From: Sphingopyxis sp. MSC1_008
GTDB lineage: Bacteria > Pseudomonadota > Alphaproteobacteria > Sphingomonadales > Sphingomonadaceae
Assembly: GCF_023197165.1 (NCBI RefSeq)
Contig: NZ_JALPRD010000004.1
Span: 1 to 64,000, forward strand
Reading direction: 5' to 3'
DNA length: 64,000 nt
The first letter of the stretch is position 1, and every line of letters starts with the position of its first letter. Positions 1 through 9,504 of this stretch are shown in pieces. The notes below the pieces were generated by a model. The model searched no databases and was not told where the DNA came from. It saw nothing but the letters and a program-made list of their open reading frames with translations. Both the position numbers and the translations under genes were made by a program.

Positions 1-110
1 AGGGGGTGGCTGCAGTCGCAAAAAGCAAAGCTGACACGCATAGTATCGCATTCCGCATATTCGGCTCCGCACCGGCACTGATCGGTCCCGTAATATTATC
101 GATTGTCTTA

Positions 111-128
111 ACGTCCGCAATCGGTCGA
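111..128. repeat. 18-bp dispersed repeat, copy A
   Basis: The sequence ACGTCCGCAATCGGTCGA here recurs exactly at 10163-10180. Both copies lie in non-coding DNA beside low-GC, accessory-looking genes. An exact 18-mer match in 64 kb is not expected by chance. The function is unknown. Confidence 0.6.
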
Positions 129-190
129 TTCCGGTCATTGCCACCAGATCGACAGCGAATGACCGTTACGGGGTGGAGAGCTGTCCCTTT

Positions 191-277
191 GTGCACCCCG
201 GCGAAAGCCGGAGCCCAGTGCGGAAAAGCGCAAGGTTAGCGTTGGAATTCTGGGCCCCGGCTTTCGCCGGGGTTCAC
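191..277. repeat. Dispersed hairpin repeat (CCCCGGCGAAAGCCGG type)
   Basis: Long imperfect inverted repeat. The left arm begins GTGCACCCCGGCGAAAGCCG and the right arm is its near complement, ending CGCCGGGGTTCAC. Each arm also contains its own small dyad. It resembles the elements at 39313-39390 and 41762-41841, so it is one copy of a family of short mobile-looking hairpins. Confidence 0.7.
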
Positions 278-356
278 ATCTCTATCGGCAACTTCCGGTC
301 GGAAGCGGTATGGCAGCTTTTGGGTCCCGACATGCCGCGGCAGGACCTCTCGCCCC

Positions 357-578
357 TTATTTTGCCTCCTCGATCGGCTTCAACAAATCAATTGGCTCCC
401 CTCCGAGCGGTCGACTTAACTCATGGAGGGTCAGCACCGTGGGATTCCGACGCCCACGCTCGAGGCCGCTGAGATACTGCTGGCTTACACCTGTCAACTC
501 GGACGCCTCCTCTTGCGTCAGTCCACGAGCCAAGCGCAGCCTCTTGAAGTTCAACCCGACCTGGAGGCGCACATCCAT
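357..578 (-). CDS. XRE-family helix-turn-helix regulator
   Basis: Small cytoplasmic DNA-binding protein of 73 aa. Residues about 8-60 form a Cro/C1-type helix-turn-helix: LRLARGLTQEEASELTGVSQ is the first part, followed by YLSGLERGRRNPTVLTL. The start at 578 (MDVRLQ) was chosen over an upstream in-frame ATG at 617 because AGGGA lies about seven bases before it. It is nearly all HTH with no sensor domain, as in repressors of integrated elements or toxin-antitoxin units. No partner toxin is visible. It is read leftwards, away from the two small genes that follow. The family is clear; the target is unknown. Confidence 0.8.
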   Translation of the reverse strand: MDVRLQVGLNFKRLRLARGLTQEEASELTGVSQQYLSGLERGRRNPTVLTLHELSRPLGGEPIDLLKPIEEAK

Positions 579-699
579 GAGACATCCCTGCCGCAGCAGG
601 GGCTTGAGCTTTATCAACTATAATATGTAATGACCGCTAGCCTGTATCGATGCGGCGGAACGTCGCATCAGCAGAATTTTGCTGGGGGGACTTTAGAAC

Positions 700-918
700 G
701 TGGAATGGGAACCTGATCCGTCATCAAGCAAGGGCGAGGGCTTTACGACGACGCGCCTTCTCCTGAGCGTCATTGCTATCATCGGCCTCGCGATACTCTA
801 CCACGTCACGCGCCTGCCCGAAGGCGATCCTTACGCCAAGTGTCAGCGCATTATCGGTCACGATACCGCATGCCGTGCCGACGTCGCCTACAGCCAGATG
901 AAGCGCGGCCGCTTCTAA
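700..918 (+). CDS. Small single-pass membrane protein, unknown function
   Basis: A 72-aa protein starting at GTG with GGGGGGA about nine bases upstream. The first 18 residues are polar. One hydrophobic helix (about residues 19-36, LLLSVIAIIGLAILYHVT) follows, then a short polar tail with two cysteines that could face the periplasm. I do not recognise the family. Seven bases separate it from the AlpA-like gene downstream, so the two are probably co-transcribed. The setting suggests accessory DNA. Confidence 0.5.
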   Translation: MEWEPDPSSSKGEGFTTTRLLLSVIAIIGLAILYHVTRLPEGDPYAKCQRIIGHDTACRADVAYSQMKRGRF

Positions 919-925
919 AATTTGG

Positions 926-1162
926 ATGCCAGCTAAGTTGACGACCCCGCCCGTGCCCCGCCTGCTCGGTAGCGACATGGCAGCAGCTTACCTAGGAATT
1001 AGCGAGCGGATGCTAGACCATGTTCGCCACAGGCCGGATTTTCCCAAGCCTGTTAGACTTGGTCGTCGAATCCTGTGGGACCGCAAAGCGCTGGACAGAT
1101 TTGTTGACAGCCTGACCCCGCAATTCCCAGATGTATGGGACGGGGTGCGCGCTACGGCCTAG
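926..1162 (+). CDS. AlpA/excisionase-like helix-turn-helix protein
   Basis: A 78-aa protein that looks like a MerR-type winged-helix DNA-binding domain of the AlpA/HTH_17 kind. It has LLGSDMAAAYLGISERMLDH, then PDFPKPVRLGRRILWDRKAL, the usual 'F-P-x-P-hydrophobic-x-G-x-R...W' pattern. Such proteins act as excisionases or as activators of integrase genes in phages and genomic islands. No integrase is visible downstream in the window, so this may be a leftover of an element whose integrase lies to the left or has been lost. Confidence 0.7.
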   Translation: MPAKLTTPPVPRLLGSDMAAAYLGISERMLDHVRHRPDFPKPVRLGRRILWDRKALDRFVDSLTPQFPDVWDGVRATA

Positions 1163-1285
1163 CCTTTGCAGTTGGTGAGCGGCAGCGCTGCTATACGTCA
1201 TACATTCAGACGTCAAATCGCTGCCCGGAACATCTCTCTCGCGGGAAATCATTGCAGCCGCTCCCGAGAAGATTGTCGCTTAAAA

Positions 1286-1338
1286 TGCATCCCACCAGTT
1301 GCACAATATAGAACAACATGGGACAAAGGTGGGATGCA
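1286..1338. repeat. 11-bp inverted repeat in AT-rich gap
   Basis: TGCATCCCACC at 1286-1296 is perfectly complementary to GGTGGGATGCA at 1328-1338, with a 31-bp AT-rich loop. The right arm also sits in a short direct repeat (TGGGACAAAG/TGGGATGCAA). It lies in the 264-bp gap between the AlpA-like gene and the SDR, where base composition changes to core-genome style. It could be an operator, a transcription stop, or part of an element boundary. Confidence 0.5.
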
Positions 1339-1426
1339 AATTTAGAAAAAATCGTTTAAAATCAATGATCTTTTTGTTGCAGGTTGAAACGAAATCAGGA
1401 TCAGACCTGGGAGATAGGGAGCCGGT

Positions 1427-2245
1427 ATGCAGGATCAAATTTGGTGGATCACGGGCGCGTCCTCGGGCATCGGCGCGGCGCTCGCCCGTGCGCTCGGGGG
1501 ACGCGGGGCGAAGCTGATCCTGTCGGGACGCAACGTTGCGGCGTTGGAAGCCGTCGCCGCCGACTGCGCCACCGAAACGCTGGTCCTGCCGTTCGAGGCG
1601 ACCGATTATGCCGCCCTCCCCGCCATCGCCGAGCAGGCATGGGGCTGGCAGGGGCGCATCGACGGCCTCGTCAACAACGCCGGCATCTCGCAGCGCAGCC
1701 TCGCGATCGAAACCGATTTTTCGGTCTATCAGCAGATCATCGGCGTCGACCTGCTCGCGCCGATTGCGCTCACGCAGCAATTGCTGCCGCGCATAGTCGG
1801 CGCGGGCGGCGGACAGATCATCGCAATCTCCAGCGTCGCGGGCATCGCGGGGGTGCCGCTGCGCAGCGCCTATTCGGCCGCCAAGCACGGCCTGATCGGC
1901 TATCACGACAGCGTGCGCGCCGAAAATGAGCATCTGGGGCTGAAGGTCCTCGTCGTCGCGCCGGGTTCGGTGCGGACGAACGTCAGCCGCAATGCGCTGA
2001 ATGCCGACGGCAGCACGCGCGGGGAAAGCGACGCTGCGATCGAGAATGGCCTGTCGCCCGACGATGCCGCGGCGCAGATGCTGGCAGCGGTCGATGCCGG
2101 GACGCGCGAGCTGGTCGTTGCCGAGGGCGCCGAAGCGATGATCGCGGACCTCCGCCGCAACGACCCTGATGCATTGTTCGACCGGATGAGCGCGATGGTG
2201 CAGGCGGGTTATGCGGCGCAGATGAAGGCGACAAACGCGACCTGA
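1427..2245 (+). CDS. Short-chain dehydrogenase/reductase (SDR)
   Basis: Classical SDR of 272 aa that should oxidise or reduce a small alcohol/ketone with NAD(P). Visible motifs are TGASSGIG near residues 9-16 (cofactor binding), NNAG near 83, the catalytic Ser in ISSVAG, and YSAAK (catalytic Tyr and Lys) near 147-151. The PGSVRT segment that follows is typical of the family. GGGAG lies five bases before the ATG. The substrate cannot be told from sequence. It is a single-gene unit, followed by a hairpin repeat and the terminator shared with hppA. Confidence 0.9.
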   Translation: MQDQIWWITGASSGIGAALARALGGRGAKLILSGRNVAALEAVAADCATETLVLPFEATDYAALPAIAEQAWGWQGRIDGLVNNAGISQRSLAIETDFSVYQQIIGVDLLAPIALTQQLLPRIVGAGGGQIIAISSVAGIAGVPLRSAYSAAKHGLIGYHDSVRAENEHLGLKVLVVAPGSVRTNVSRNALNADGSTRGESDAAIENGLSPDDAAAQMLAAVDAGTRELVVAEGAEAMIADLRRNDPDALFDRMSAMVQAGYAAQMKATNAT

Positions 2246-2282
2246 ACGGCGGCATTCGACCGGAAGCGACCCTTTCAAATCT

Positions 2283-2385
2283 CGTCACCCTGAACTTGTT
2301 TCAGGGTCCATGATCTGCTGCTTCCTTTAACGCAGCGCGTGATTGGAGCTCGGGCCATGGATGCTGAAACAAGTTCAGCATGACG
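2283..2385. repeat. Dispersed hairpin repeat (CCCTGAACTTGTTTCAGGG type)
   Basis: Inverted repeat of about 100 bp bounded by CGTCA and TGACG. The left arm CACCCTGAACTTGTTTCAGG and the right arm GCTGAAACAAGTTCAGCATG pair over most of their length. It lies between convergent genes. It shares its CGTCA...TGACG ends with the other small hairpins in the window but has a different core. Confidence 0.7.
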
Positions 2386-2421
2386 AATATTGGAGGGCAG
2401 CTTCCCACCCTAAAGCGAACA

Positions 2422-2454
2422 AGAAAAAGCCCCGCCGGATCGCTCCGGCGGGGC
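2422..2454 (-). terminator. Rho-independent terminator after hppA
   Basis: An 11-bp perfect stem (GCCCCGCCGGA at 2429-2439, complement at 2444-2454) has a 4-base loop and is followed on the minus strand by CTTTTTCTT. It sits about 30 bases past the hppA stop. The plus side also has a T-rich tail, so it can serve the SDR too. Confidence 0.85.
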
Positions 2455-2482
2455 CTTTCTTTCTGCCCGCAGGCGGTGCGGC

Positions 2483-4600
2483 TTAGACCGCGCCGTGCGC
2501 AAGTGCCGCGAGGAGCAGGATCGCCACGATATTGGTGATCTTGATCATCGGGTTGACCGCCGGACCCGCGGTATCCTTGTACGGATCGCCCACGGTGTCT
2601 CCGGTCACCGCGGCCTTGTGGGCCTCGCTGCCCTTGCCGCCATGGTTGCCGTCTTCGATATACTTCTTGGCGTTATCCCACGCGCCGCCGCCCGAGGTCA
2701 TCGAGATGGCCACAAACAGTCCGCTGACGATGACGCCGAGCAGGAGCGCGCCAAGCGCTTCGAGCGCCGCCGCCGGCCCCGCCACGCCGCGGATCACGAA
2801 GAACACGACGATCGGTGCGAGCACCGGCAACAGCGATGGAATGATCATTTCCTTGATCGCCGCCTTGGTCACCAGATCGACCGTCCGCGCATAGTCGGGC
2901 TTCGATTCATAGGTCATGATGCCCGGGTTGTTCTTGAACTGGTCGCGAACATCCTTGACGACCTCACCCGCCGCGCGGCCCACCGCGGTCATGCCGAACG
3001 CGCCGAACAGGTAAGGCAGCAACGCGCCGAGCAGCAGACCGACGATGACGTACGGCGACGACAGCGAGAAGGTCAGCGGCTCGGTCAGACCGAGCTTGGC
3101 CGAATATTCGGTGATGTCGGCCGTATAGGTCCCGAACAGCACCAGCGCCGCGAGACCCGCCGAACCGATGGCATAGCCCTTGGTCACCGCCTTGGTCGTG
3201 TTACCCACGGCGTCGAGCAGATCGGTCTTTTCACGAACCGAATCGTCGAGGCCCGCCATTTCGGCAATGCCGCCGGCGTTGTCGGTGACCGGACCATAAG
3301 CGTCGAGCGCGACGACCATGCCGGCGAGAGCCAGCATCGCGGTTGCCGCAAAGGCGATGCCGACGATGCCCGCGATCTGGAACGCGGCGATAATGCCGGC
3401 GCAGATCACCAGCGTCGGAGCCGCGGTCGATTCAAGGCTGATGGCCAAGCCCTGGATTACGTTCGTGCCGTGGCCCGTTTCCGAAGCCTTGGCGATCGAG
3501 CGCACCGGGCGATAGTTGGTGCCGGTGTAATATTCGGTGATCCAGATGATCAGCCCGGTGATGATCAGGCCGAGCAGCGAGCAATAGAACAAGTCCCAGC
3601 CGTTGAACGCCTGACCCGTGATAGCCGTATCCATGTCGCCTTTCAGGACATAGCTGGTCGAGAACCAGATCGCCGGGACCGAGAGGACCGCGGTGACGAG
3701 GAAGCCCTTGTACATCGCGCCCATGACATTCTTGCCGCCACCGAGACGGACAAAGTAAGTGCCGATGATCGAGGTGATGATGCAGACGCCGCCCATCAGC
3801 AGCGGCAGGCTCATCAGCGGAAGAAGCTGGTCGCCCGCCCCCTTCAAGAGCAGCGCCATCAGCACCATCGTGGCGCCAACGGTGACGACATAGGTTTCGA
3901 ACAAGTCGGCGGCCATACCGGCGCAGTCGCCGACATTGTCGCCGACGTTGTCGGCGATCACTGCCGGGTTGCGCGGATCATCCTCAGGAATTCCGGCCTC
4001 GACCTTGCCGACGAGGTCGGCGCCGACGTCGGCGGCCTTGGTGAAGATACCGCCGCCGAGACGCGCGAAGATCGAGATCAGCGAGGCGCCGAAAGCGAGC
4101 GCGACGAGCGCGTCGACGACGGTGCGATCGTCACCGCCGACGGTGTATCCGCCGGGGCCGATCAGATACCAGAAGAAGACCGAGATCGCGAGCAGCGCGA
4201 GGCCCGCCACGAGCAGGCCGGTGATCGCGCCGGCGCGGAACGCCATGGTGAGGCCCGCCTGAAGCCCGGTCTGCGCCGCGGCCGCGGTGCGGACGTTGGC
4301 TTTGACCGAGATATTCATGCCGACGAAGCCGGCAACCCCCGACAGAATGGCCCCGATCAGAAAGCCGGTGGCCGAAATCGGGCCGAGAAAATAGCCGACG
4401 AGGATGGCGACAACGACGCCAACGATGGCGATGGTACGATATTGGCGGCCGAGATAGGCCTTGGCGCCTTCCTGAATGGCGGCGGCGATTTCCTGCATCT
4501 TTTCATTACCGGCGGAGGCGCTGAGCACCTGCCGCGAGGTAATGAACCCATAGAGCACGGCCAACAGGCCGCACGCTATCGCGATCAAAACCGGATTCAT
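2483..4600 (-). CDS. hppA: K+-independent H+-translocating pyrophosphatase
   Basis: Integral membrane pump of 705 aa that couples PPi hydrolysis to proton export from the cytoplasm. It has many hydrophobic helices and the family PPi-binding signature [11 protein letters not shown] at residues 191-201, followed by [12 protein letters not shown] near 217-228. The subtype is shown by [10 protein letters not shown] at 466-475. Lysine 470 and Thr473 replace the alanines of K+-dependent enzymes, which marks the K+-insensitive class. It is the last gene of the leftward his-nusB-thiL block, 182 bases after thiL, and ends at a strong terminator. Confidence 0.95.
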   Translation of the reverse strand: MNPVLIAIACGLLAVLYGFITSRQVLSASAGNEKMQEIAAAIQEGAKAYLGRQYRTIAIVGVVVAILVGYFLGPISATGFLIGAILSGVAGFVGMNISVKANVRTAAAAQTGLQAGLTMAFRAGAITGLLVAGLALLAISVFFWYLIGPGGYTVGGDDRTVVDALVALAFGASLISIFARLGGGIFTKAADVGADLVGKVEAGIPEDDPRNPAVIADNVGDNVGDCAGMAADLFETYVVTVGATMVLMALLLKGAGDQLLPLMSLPLLMGGVCIITSIIGTYFVRLGGGKNVMGAMYKGFLVTAVLSVPAIWFSTSYVLKGDMDTAITGQAFNGWDLFYCSLLGLIITGLIIWITEYYTGTNYRPVRSIAKASETGHGTNVIQGLAISLESTAAPTLVICAGIIAAFQIAGIVGIAFAATAMLALAGMVVALDAYGPVTDNAGGIAEMAGLDDSVREKTDLLDAVGNTTKAVTKGYAIGSAGLAALVLFGTYTADITEYSAKLGLTEPLTFSLSSPYVIVGLLLGALLPYLFGAFGMTAVGRAAGEVVKDVRDQFKNNPGIMTYESKPDYARTVDLVTKAAIKEMIIPSLLPVLAPIVVFFVIRGVAGPAAALEALGALLLGVIVSGLFVAISMTSGGGAWDNAKKYIEDGNHGGKGSEAHKAAVTGDTVGDPYKDTAGPAVNPMIKITNIVAILLLAALAHGAV

Positions 4601-4782
4601 GCGTGACTATTCCTTCCCATTGAGAAGGGCGACGCAGAAGATAGCAGTCGAGCACGTCCGACTTATTGATGCCGGTTCGCTCTCTCCCCTGATGCGACCG
4701 CCCCAAATTTGGACGCCGATTTATGGGAAGAAAGAAAGCCAAGGGCAAGCCCGGTTATTCCGCGCTTTTCCGTGTTTTCGGG

Positions 4783-5715
4783 TCAGTGCATGAAACCAAG
4801 TCGCTCGGGCAGTGCGATCCGCTGCGCCCGGTGCGTCAGCATGATTCCCTCGCCGACCCCGGCGTGGCCAAGGGGGGTGACGGCGACATTCAGCCCGGCC
4901 GCAATCTCGCGGATCGCGGGGGCGGCCGAAGGATCGGCGGCAAACAGTAACTGATAATCGTCGCCCGCGGTCGCCGCCGCCAGCCGCGTGTCGAGCACGT
5001 CGGGGCGCACCGCGAGCAGCGCGGCCGAGAGCGGGATTGTCTCGAGCATGATGCCGAGTTCGCATCCGCTCGCCTCGGCCATGCGCTGCGCGTCGATCAG
5101 CAGGCCGTCGGACACGTCCATCATCGCGTGGACGTGCGGCGCGACGGCTTGCCCGAAAGCCAGCTGCGGATGCGGACGGCCATAATCGGCGAGGCAGGTC
5201 TCGTTCGGTTCCACCTGCCCGAGCCGCATCGCGAGGCCGAGCCCGGCATTGCCGATCGTCCCGGTAACCCAGACCTGATCACCGGGCTTGGCTCCGCTCC
5301 GCGCGGGCGCGCCGGTCGCAGGCGCCTTGCCGATCGCGGTGAGCCCGAATGTCCGCGGCGCGCCGGCGGGAATGCCCACCGTATCACCGCCGAGCAACGG
5401 CACCTCGTACCGGCGCAGTACCTCGCCCAGACCGCGGACGAAGGCCGCGTCCCAAAGCTCGTCGCCGGTCAGACTGTACCCGACGAGCACGCCGAGCGGC
5501 ACCGCGCCTTTTGCCGCCAGATCGGAAAGATTCACCGCAACGAGTTTCCACGCGACATCCTGCGGCCGCTCGTCGGGAAGGAAATGGACGCCCTCGACGA
5601 TCATGTCGTGCGTGAGGACAAGATCGCCGAGCACCGCGGCGTCGTCGGCCAGCCCGCGCGCCGCGGGATCGGTCGCGATGGCACGCAGGCGGGCGATGAA
5701 ATCGGCTTCGCTCAT
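4783..5715 (-). CDS. thiL: Thiamine-monophosphate kinase
   Basis: Protein of 310 aa that phosphorylates thiamine monophosphate to thiamine diphosphate with ATP in the cytoplasm. It matches the PurM-like ThiL family: an N-terminal metal/ATP site around GLADDAAVL and LTHDMIVEGVHF, the LAAKGAVPLG segment, GGDTVG, MDVSDGLLIDAQRM, and a C-terminal TAGDDYQLLF. Length is normal. It follows nusB, as in many alphaproteobacteria, but a hairpin repeat (5757-5889) fills the 179-base gap. A 6-3-6 dyad ATACCG-CTA-CGGTAT (5732-5746) lies just before the start and could mark a separate promoter. Confidence 0.93.
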   Translation of the reverse strand: MSEADFIARLRAIATDPAARGLADDAAVLGDLVLTHDMIVEGVHFLPDERPQDVAWKLVAVNLSDLAAKGAVPLGVLVGYSLTGDELWDAAFVRGLGEVLRRYEVPLLGGDTVGIPAGAPRTFGLTAIGKAPATGAPARSGAKPGDQVWVTGTIGNAGLGLAMRLGQVEPNETCLADYGRPHPQLAFGQAVAPHVHAMMDVSDGLLIDAQRMAEASGCELGIMLETIPLSAALLAVRPDVLDTRLAAATAGDDYQLLFAADPSAAPAIREIAAGLNVAVTPLGHAGVGEGIMLTHRAQRIALPERLGFMH

Positions 5716-5756
5716 ACGGAAAGCCTAGAGGATACCGCTACGGTATAAAAGATACC

Positions 5757-5889
5757 GATCCTCCCCATCGCGAAGCGAAGGGGAGGTGGCAGCGCGAAGC
5801 GCTGACGGAGGGGTATTCGCGCGAGGTCGCTACCCCTCCACCATCCTTCGGATGGTCCCCCTCCCCATGGCTTCGCCACAGGGAGGATC
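5757..5889. repeat. Long hairpin repeat (GATCCTCCCC family), copy 1
   Basis: About 133 bp bounded by GATCCTCCCC and GGGGAGGATC-like ends (right end GGGAGGATC). Inner segments GGCAGCGCGAAGCGCTGACGG and ACCCCTCCACCATCC recur, with small changes, in the element at 45337-45476. It lies between nusB and thiL, five bases past the nusB stop, in the direction of transcription. It may therefore reduce read-through or stabilise the upstream message. Confidence 0.75.
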
Positions 5890-5894
5890 TTTCA

Positions 5895-6344
5895 TCACTT
5901 GGCCCGCACATCCTTGCCGATCGCATCGAGCAGGCCATTCGCAAAGCCCGCCTCGCGCGCATCGAAGAATGCCTTCGCGACATCGACATATTCGCTGACC
6001 ACCGCGCCGACGGGCACATCGCCGCGCGCCATCAGCTCATAGGAACCGGCGCGCAGGATCGCCTTCATCGTGCGGTCGAGCCGTTCCATCGACCAGCCGC
6101 TCGCAAGCCGCCCGACGATCGCCACGTCGATCTCTTCGATGCGCGCGAGCGTGCCCTTGACGATATCGTCGAAGAAGGCGGTGTCGGCCTCGGCATATTC
6201 CTCGTCCTCGATCGTCGCGCCGATGCGGTGCTGATGGAATTCGTGGATCAGCTTGGGCACGGGGGTGCCCTCCATCTCGTGCTGATAGAGCGCCTGGACG
6301 GCGGCGAGACGGGCGGCGGAGCGGGACTGGGAACGTTTGTTCAT
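5895..6344 (-). CDS. nusB: Transcription antitermination factor NusB
   Basis: All-helical RNA-binding protein of 149 aa that joins NusE (S10) in antitermination of rRNA operons. The N-terminal SRSAARLAAVQALYQHEM and the C-terminal LRAGSYELMARGDVPVGAVVSEYVDVAKAF are typical of the family. The frame stays open upstream to 6443, but the start at 6344 (MNKRSQ) gives the normal length and lies 10 bases after the hisD stop. That spacing implies one transcript with hisD. Confidence 0.93.
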   Translation of the reverse strand: MNKRSQSRSAARLAAVQALYQHEMEGTPVPKLIHEFHQHRIGATIEDEEYAEADTAFFDDIVKGTLARIEEIDVAIVGRLASGWSMERLDRTMKAILRAGSYELMARGDVPVGAVVSEYVDVAKAFFDAREAGFANGLLDAIGKDVRAK

Positions 6345-6354
6345 GACTCTTTTC

Positions 6355-7647
6355 TTAGCTGAGACGCTGGCTGACCGAAAGCGCGTGGGCGGGAAGCCCC
6401 TCGGCCCCCGCGAGCGCGACCGCGGCCGGACCGATCGCGGCAAGGCTCGTTTCGTCGAGCGCGAGGAAGCTGGTGCGCTTCATGAAATCGCTGACCGACA
6501 GCCCGCTCGAAAAGCGCGCGCGGCGGCCAGTCGGCAGCACATGGTTGGGGCCCGCGACATAATCGCCGATCGCTTCGGGGGTCTGGCGGCCGAGGAAGAC
6601 CGAGCCGGCATGGCGCACCTTGGCAAAGAGCGCGTCGGCCTCGGCGGCGTCGACCGCGAGTTCGAGATGCTCGGGGGCGAGCCGGTCGCAGAGCGGGATG
6701 GCGTCGGCAAGCGCAGGCACGACGATGATCGCGCCGTTGGCGTCCCAGCTTTCGCGCATCGTCGTTGCGGTCGTCAGATTAGGAATCTGATGCTCTACCG
6801 CCGCAGCCACTGCATCGGCAAATTCGCCATCGTCGGTGAACAGGATCGACTGGCTCGTCGGATCATGCTCGGCCTGGCTGAGCAGGTCGGCGGCGATGAC
6901 ATGCGGCGCGTTCCGATTGTCGGCGACAACGACGATCTCGCTCGGCCCCGCGACCATATCGATGCCGACGACACCGTAAAGCTGGCGCTTTGCCTCGGCG
7001 ACCCAAGCGTTGCCGGGACCGGTGACGACGTCGACCGGCGCAATCCGGTCGGTGCCATAAGCGAGCGCGGCCACCGCCTGCGCACCGCCGATGCGCCAGA
7101 TTTCATCGACCCCGCCGATATGCGCCGCGGCCATCACCACCGGGTTGGTTTCGCCGCCCGGCGTCGGAGTCATCATCACGATGCGCTCAACGCCAGCAAC
7201 CTTGGCGGGCAAGATGTTCATCAGCACCGACGAGGGATAGGCAGCGCGGCCGCCCGGAACATAGACCCCCGCCGCATCAACCGCATTCCAGCGTGCGCCG
7301 AGCCGCGCGCCAGTGCTGTCGCGATAATCGCGATCTTCGGGAAGCTGCGCAGCATGATAGGCGCGGATGCGGTCGGCGGCGAGATTGAGCGCATCGCGGA
7401 GATCGGGCGCCAGCGCCTCATAAGCCGCGGCGCATTCTTCCTTGGAGATGCTCCAGCCGCTCGCATCGAGATCGAAGCGGTCGAACTTCGCGGTATAATC
7501 GGCGAGCGCGGCGTCGCCCTCGGCCTTCACCCGCGCGATGATCGCGGCGACGTCGGCGGAGACATCGGAATCGCTTTCGCGCCGATCATTGACCAGCGCG
7601 TCGAACTCGGCTGCGAAGCCGGGTTCGGAAGCGTCAAGCCGCCGCAT
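6355..7647 (-). CDS. hisD: Histidinol dehydrogenase
   Basis: Zinc enzyme of 430 aa that carries out the last two oxidations of histidine synthesis (histidinol to histidine, with NAD). The sequence shows the [13 protein letters not shown] segment, [11 protein letters not shown], the zinc/active-site region LLSQAEHDP, the catalytic APEHLE pair (Glu, His), and AGPNHVLPT. Length is standard. Its start overlaps the hisG stop by 14 bases, so the two are translationally coupled. Confidence 0.95.
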   Translation of the reverse strand: MRRLDASEPGFAAEFDALVNDRRESDSDVSADVAAIIARVKAEGDAALADYTAKFDRFDLDASGWSISKEECAAAYEALAPDLRDALNLAADRIRAYHAAQLPEDRDYRDSTGARLGARWNAVDAAGVYVPGGRAAYPSSVLMNILPAKVAGVERIVMMTPTPGGETNPVVMAAAHIGGVDEIWRIGGAQAVAALAYGTDRIAPVDVVTGPGNAWVAEAKRQLYGVVGIDMVAGPSEIVVVADNRNAPHVIAADLLSQAEHDPTSQSILFTDDGEFADAVAAAVEHQIPNLTTATTMRESWDANGAIIVVPALADAIPLCDRLAPEHLELAVDAAEADALFAKVRHAGSVFLGRQTPEAIGDYVAGPNHVLPTGRRARFSSGLSVSDFMKRTSFLALDETSLAAIGPAAVALAGAEGLPAHALSVSQRLS

Positions 7648-8296
7648 CGCCCTGCCCCACTGCCTGACGGAAGCGTTCGACGAGCGCCGGCACCTCGGCC
7701 GAGCGCAGCTTGAACGCCGCGCGATTGACGATCAGCCGCGCGGACACTTCGCTGATGACCGTCTGTTCGGCGAGCGCATTTTCGACCAGCGTGCGGCCGG
7801 TCGAAACCAGATCGACGATGTGCGAGGCAAGCCCGAGCTTCGGCGCGATTTCCATCGCGCCGTTGAGCTTGATGCATTCGGCCTGGATGCCCTGCGCCTC
7901 GAACCAGCGGCGCGTCGTCCCGGGATATTTGGTCGCGACGCGGATGTGGCTCTCGCCCAGTCCCGGCGGGGCGCTGCCCGCCGGCCCCGCGAGCGAGAGG
8001 CGGCAATGGCCGATACCGAGGTCAACGGGGGCGTAAAGTTCGCTATAATCGAACTCGTCGACGACGTCCGATCCGACGATACCGAGCTGCGCCGCGCCAT
8101 GCGCGACGAAGGTCGCGACATCGAACGCGCGCACGCGGATCAGCGAGATGTGCGGCTGATTTGTCCCAAAAACTAACGCCCTGCTTTTCTTGTCGAAAAA
8201 CTCGTCCGACGGCTCTATCCCGACGCGCGCAAGCAGGGGCAGCGCCTCGTCGAGGATACGCCCCTTCGGGATGGCAAAGATGATCGGTTCGGGCAT
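7634..8296 (-). CDS. hisG: ATP phosphoribosyltransferase, short form
   Basis: First enzyme of histidine synthesis (ATP + PRPP to phosphoribosyl-ATP). At 220 aa it is the short form, lacking the C-terminal allosteric domain of the roughly 300-aa enzymes. The phosphate-binding DLVSTGRTL is near residue 155, and IPKGRI is at the N terminus. Short HisG needs HisZ as regulatory partner; hisZ is not in the window. It is the first gene of the leftward hisG-hisD-nusB group and is divergent, with 39 bases, from the DUF2332 gene. Confidence 0.95.
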   Translation of the reverse strand: MPEPIIFAIPKGRILDEALPLLARVGIEPSDEFFDKKSRALVFGTNQPHISLIRVRAFDVATFVAHGAAQLGIVGSDVVDEFDYSELYAPVDLGIGHCRLSLAGPAGSAPPGLGESHIRVATKYPGTTRRWFEAQGIQAECIKLNGAMEIAPKLGLASHIVDLVSTGRTLVENALAEQTVISEVSARLIVNRAAFKLRSAEVPALVERFRQAVGQGDAAA

Positions 8297-8335
8297 AAGC
8301 TTGCGCGCCCATAAGCGGCGAAGGGAAAAAGGGCA

Positions 8336-9415
8336 ATGAGCGAGCGCTACGAGTTCATCGACATGGCCGAAACCGGCCCGAAGGCCGTCCGCACCGCTTT
8401 CGCCAACCAGGTCGCTTATTGCCGCGCCAACGATGCGCGCGTCACCGCCCGCGTCGTCGCCGCGCTCGGCGCGTTGCTCGGCAAGCCGGCGAGCGAATTC
8501 GCGCGCCGCATCGCCGGATGGCAGGGGCCCCCGCTCGCCGACGCGCTCCCGCTACGCGCGGCGGGGGGCATCCATGCGCTGCACCTGTCGGGAACCGCGC
8601 ACGAACTCGCGCCGATCTATGCCGATTCGGAGGACATCAACGACAATGCGATCATCGCCGGAGTTGTCGCGCGGCACGAGGCAGCGCTGCTTCCCTGGCT
8701 CGACGGCCCGCCGCAGACGAATGAGGCGGGGCGCTCGTCGAACTTCATCGCCGCGTTGCTGTGGCTCGCCGACAAGGGCCTGCCGCCGCGCTTCGACTGC
8801 CTCGAAATCGGGTCGAGCGGCGGGATCAATCTGATGATCGACCGCTATCACTATGACCTCGGCGGCGTGCATGTCGGGCCGCAACCCGGCGCGATGACGT
8901 TTACCCCCGAATGGCGCGGCGACCATCCGCCGCAGCACGCGATCGAGATCGCGCGCCTCAAAGGTTGCGACGTCGCGCCCGTCGACCTCACCGATCCGGC
9001 ACAGGCGCTGCGGCTGAAAGCCTATATCTGGCCCGAGCACCATATCCGCTTTGCGCGCATGGAGGCGGCGATCGCCGCCGCGACCGAGGAACCGCCGCAA
9101 CTGATCCACGCGAACGCCGCCGACTTCGTCGAGGCCGAACTCGCGAAGCCGCAAGCTGAAGGGACGACGCGCGTGCTGATGCACTCGATCATCTGGCAAT
9201 ATGTCCCCGCCGACCAGCAGGCGCGCGTGACCGCGGCGATGGAGGACGCCGGCAAGCGTGCAACCGCCGAGCGCCCGCTGGCGTGGGTGGCGCTCGAGGC
9301 GAACCGGACGGTGCATCATCACGAACTGGTCGTACGTTACTGGCCGGGCGGCGAGGCGCCGAGGAAGCTTGCCCACGCGCACGCGCACGGCGCGTGGATC
9401 GAGTGGCTGGGTTAG
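8336..9415 (+). CDS. DUF2332 family protein
   Basis: Cytoplasmic protein of 359 aa belonging to DUF2332, a widespread family without a demonstrated role. A glycine-rich [12 protein letters not shown] near residue 160 resembles the first loop of a methyltransferase-like Rossmann fold. That resemblance is an inference, not proof of activity. The C-terminal part is histidine-rich ([12 protein letters not shown], then [13 protein letters not shown]). It stands alone and is divergent from hisG. Confidence 0.85.
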   Translation: MSERYEFIDMAETGPKAVRTAFANQVAYCRANDARVTARVVAALGALLGKPASEFARRIAGWQGPPLADALPLRAAGGIHALHLSGTAHELAPIYADSEDINDNAIIAGVVARHEAALLPWLDGPPQTNEAGRSSNFIAALLWLADKGLPPRFDCLEIGSSGGINLMIDRYHYDLGGVHVGPQPGAMTFTPEWRGDHPPQHAIEIARLKGCDVAPVDLTDPAQALRLKAYIWPEHHIRFARMEAAIAAATEEPPQLIHANAADFVEAELAKPQAEGTTRVLMHSIIWQYVPADQQARVTAAMEDAGKRATAERPLAWVALEANRTVHHHELVVRYWPGGEAPRKLAHAHAHGAWIEWLG

Positions 9416-9504
9416 TTGGATAGCTAACGTCCACTTAGGAGGTGGAAAGCAGACGTTAAGCTTCGTGCCACACAAGAGAGCACTAAAGCGGTGAGGAGAC
9501 GGTT

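Larger units (their letters stand above)
1..356. other. Left-edge non-coding stretch
   Basis: No convincing gene is seen here. The stretch is less GC-rich around positions 30-120 than the rest of the window. It holds one copy of an 18-bp dispersed sequence (111-128) and a hairpin-type inverted repeat (191-277). Short open frames exist but have no recognisable product and overlap the hairpin. The stretch may contain the tail of whatever lies left of the window. Confidence 0.5.

Noticed and set aside
6..239. 77-codon frame at the left edge
   Set aside because: No ribosome-binding site, no family pattern, and its end runs into the hairpin repeat at 191-277.
2495..4606. 703-codon open frame on the + strand, opposite hppA
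   Set aside because: It is highly Arg/Asp/His-rich with no domain pattern and lies fully antisense to a clear pyrophosphatase. Long antisense frames are expected in GC-rich coding DNA.
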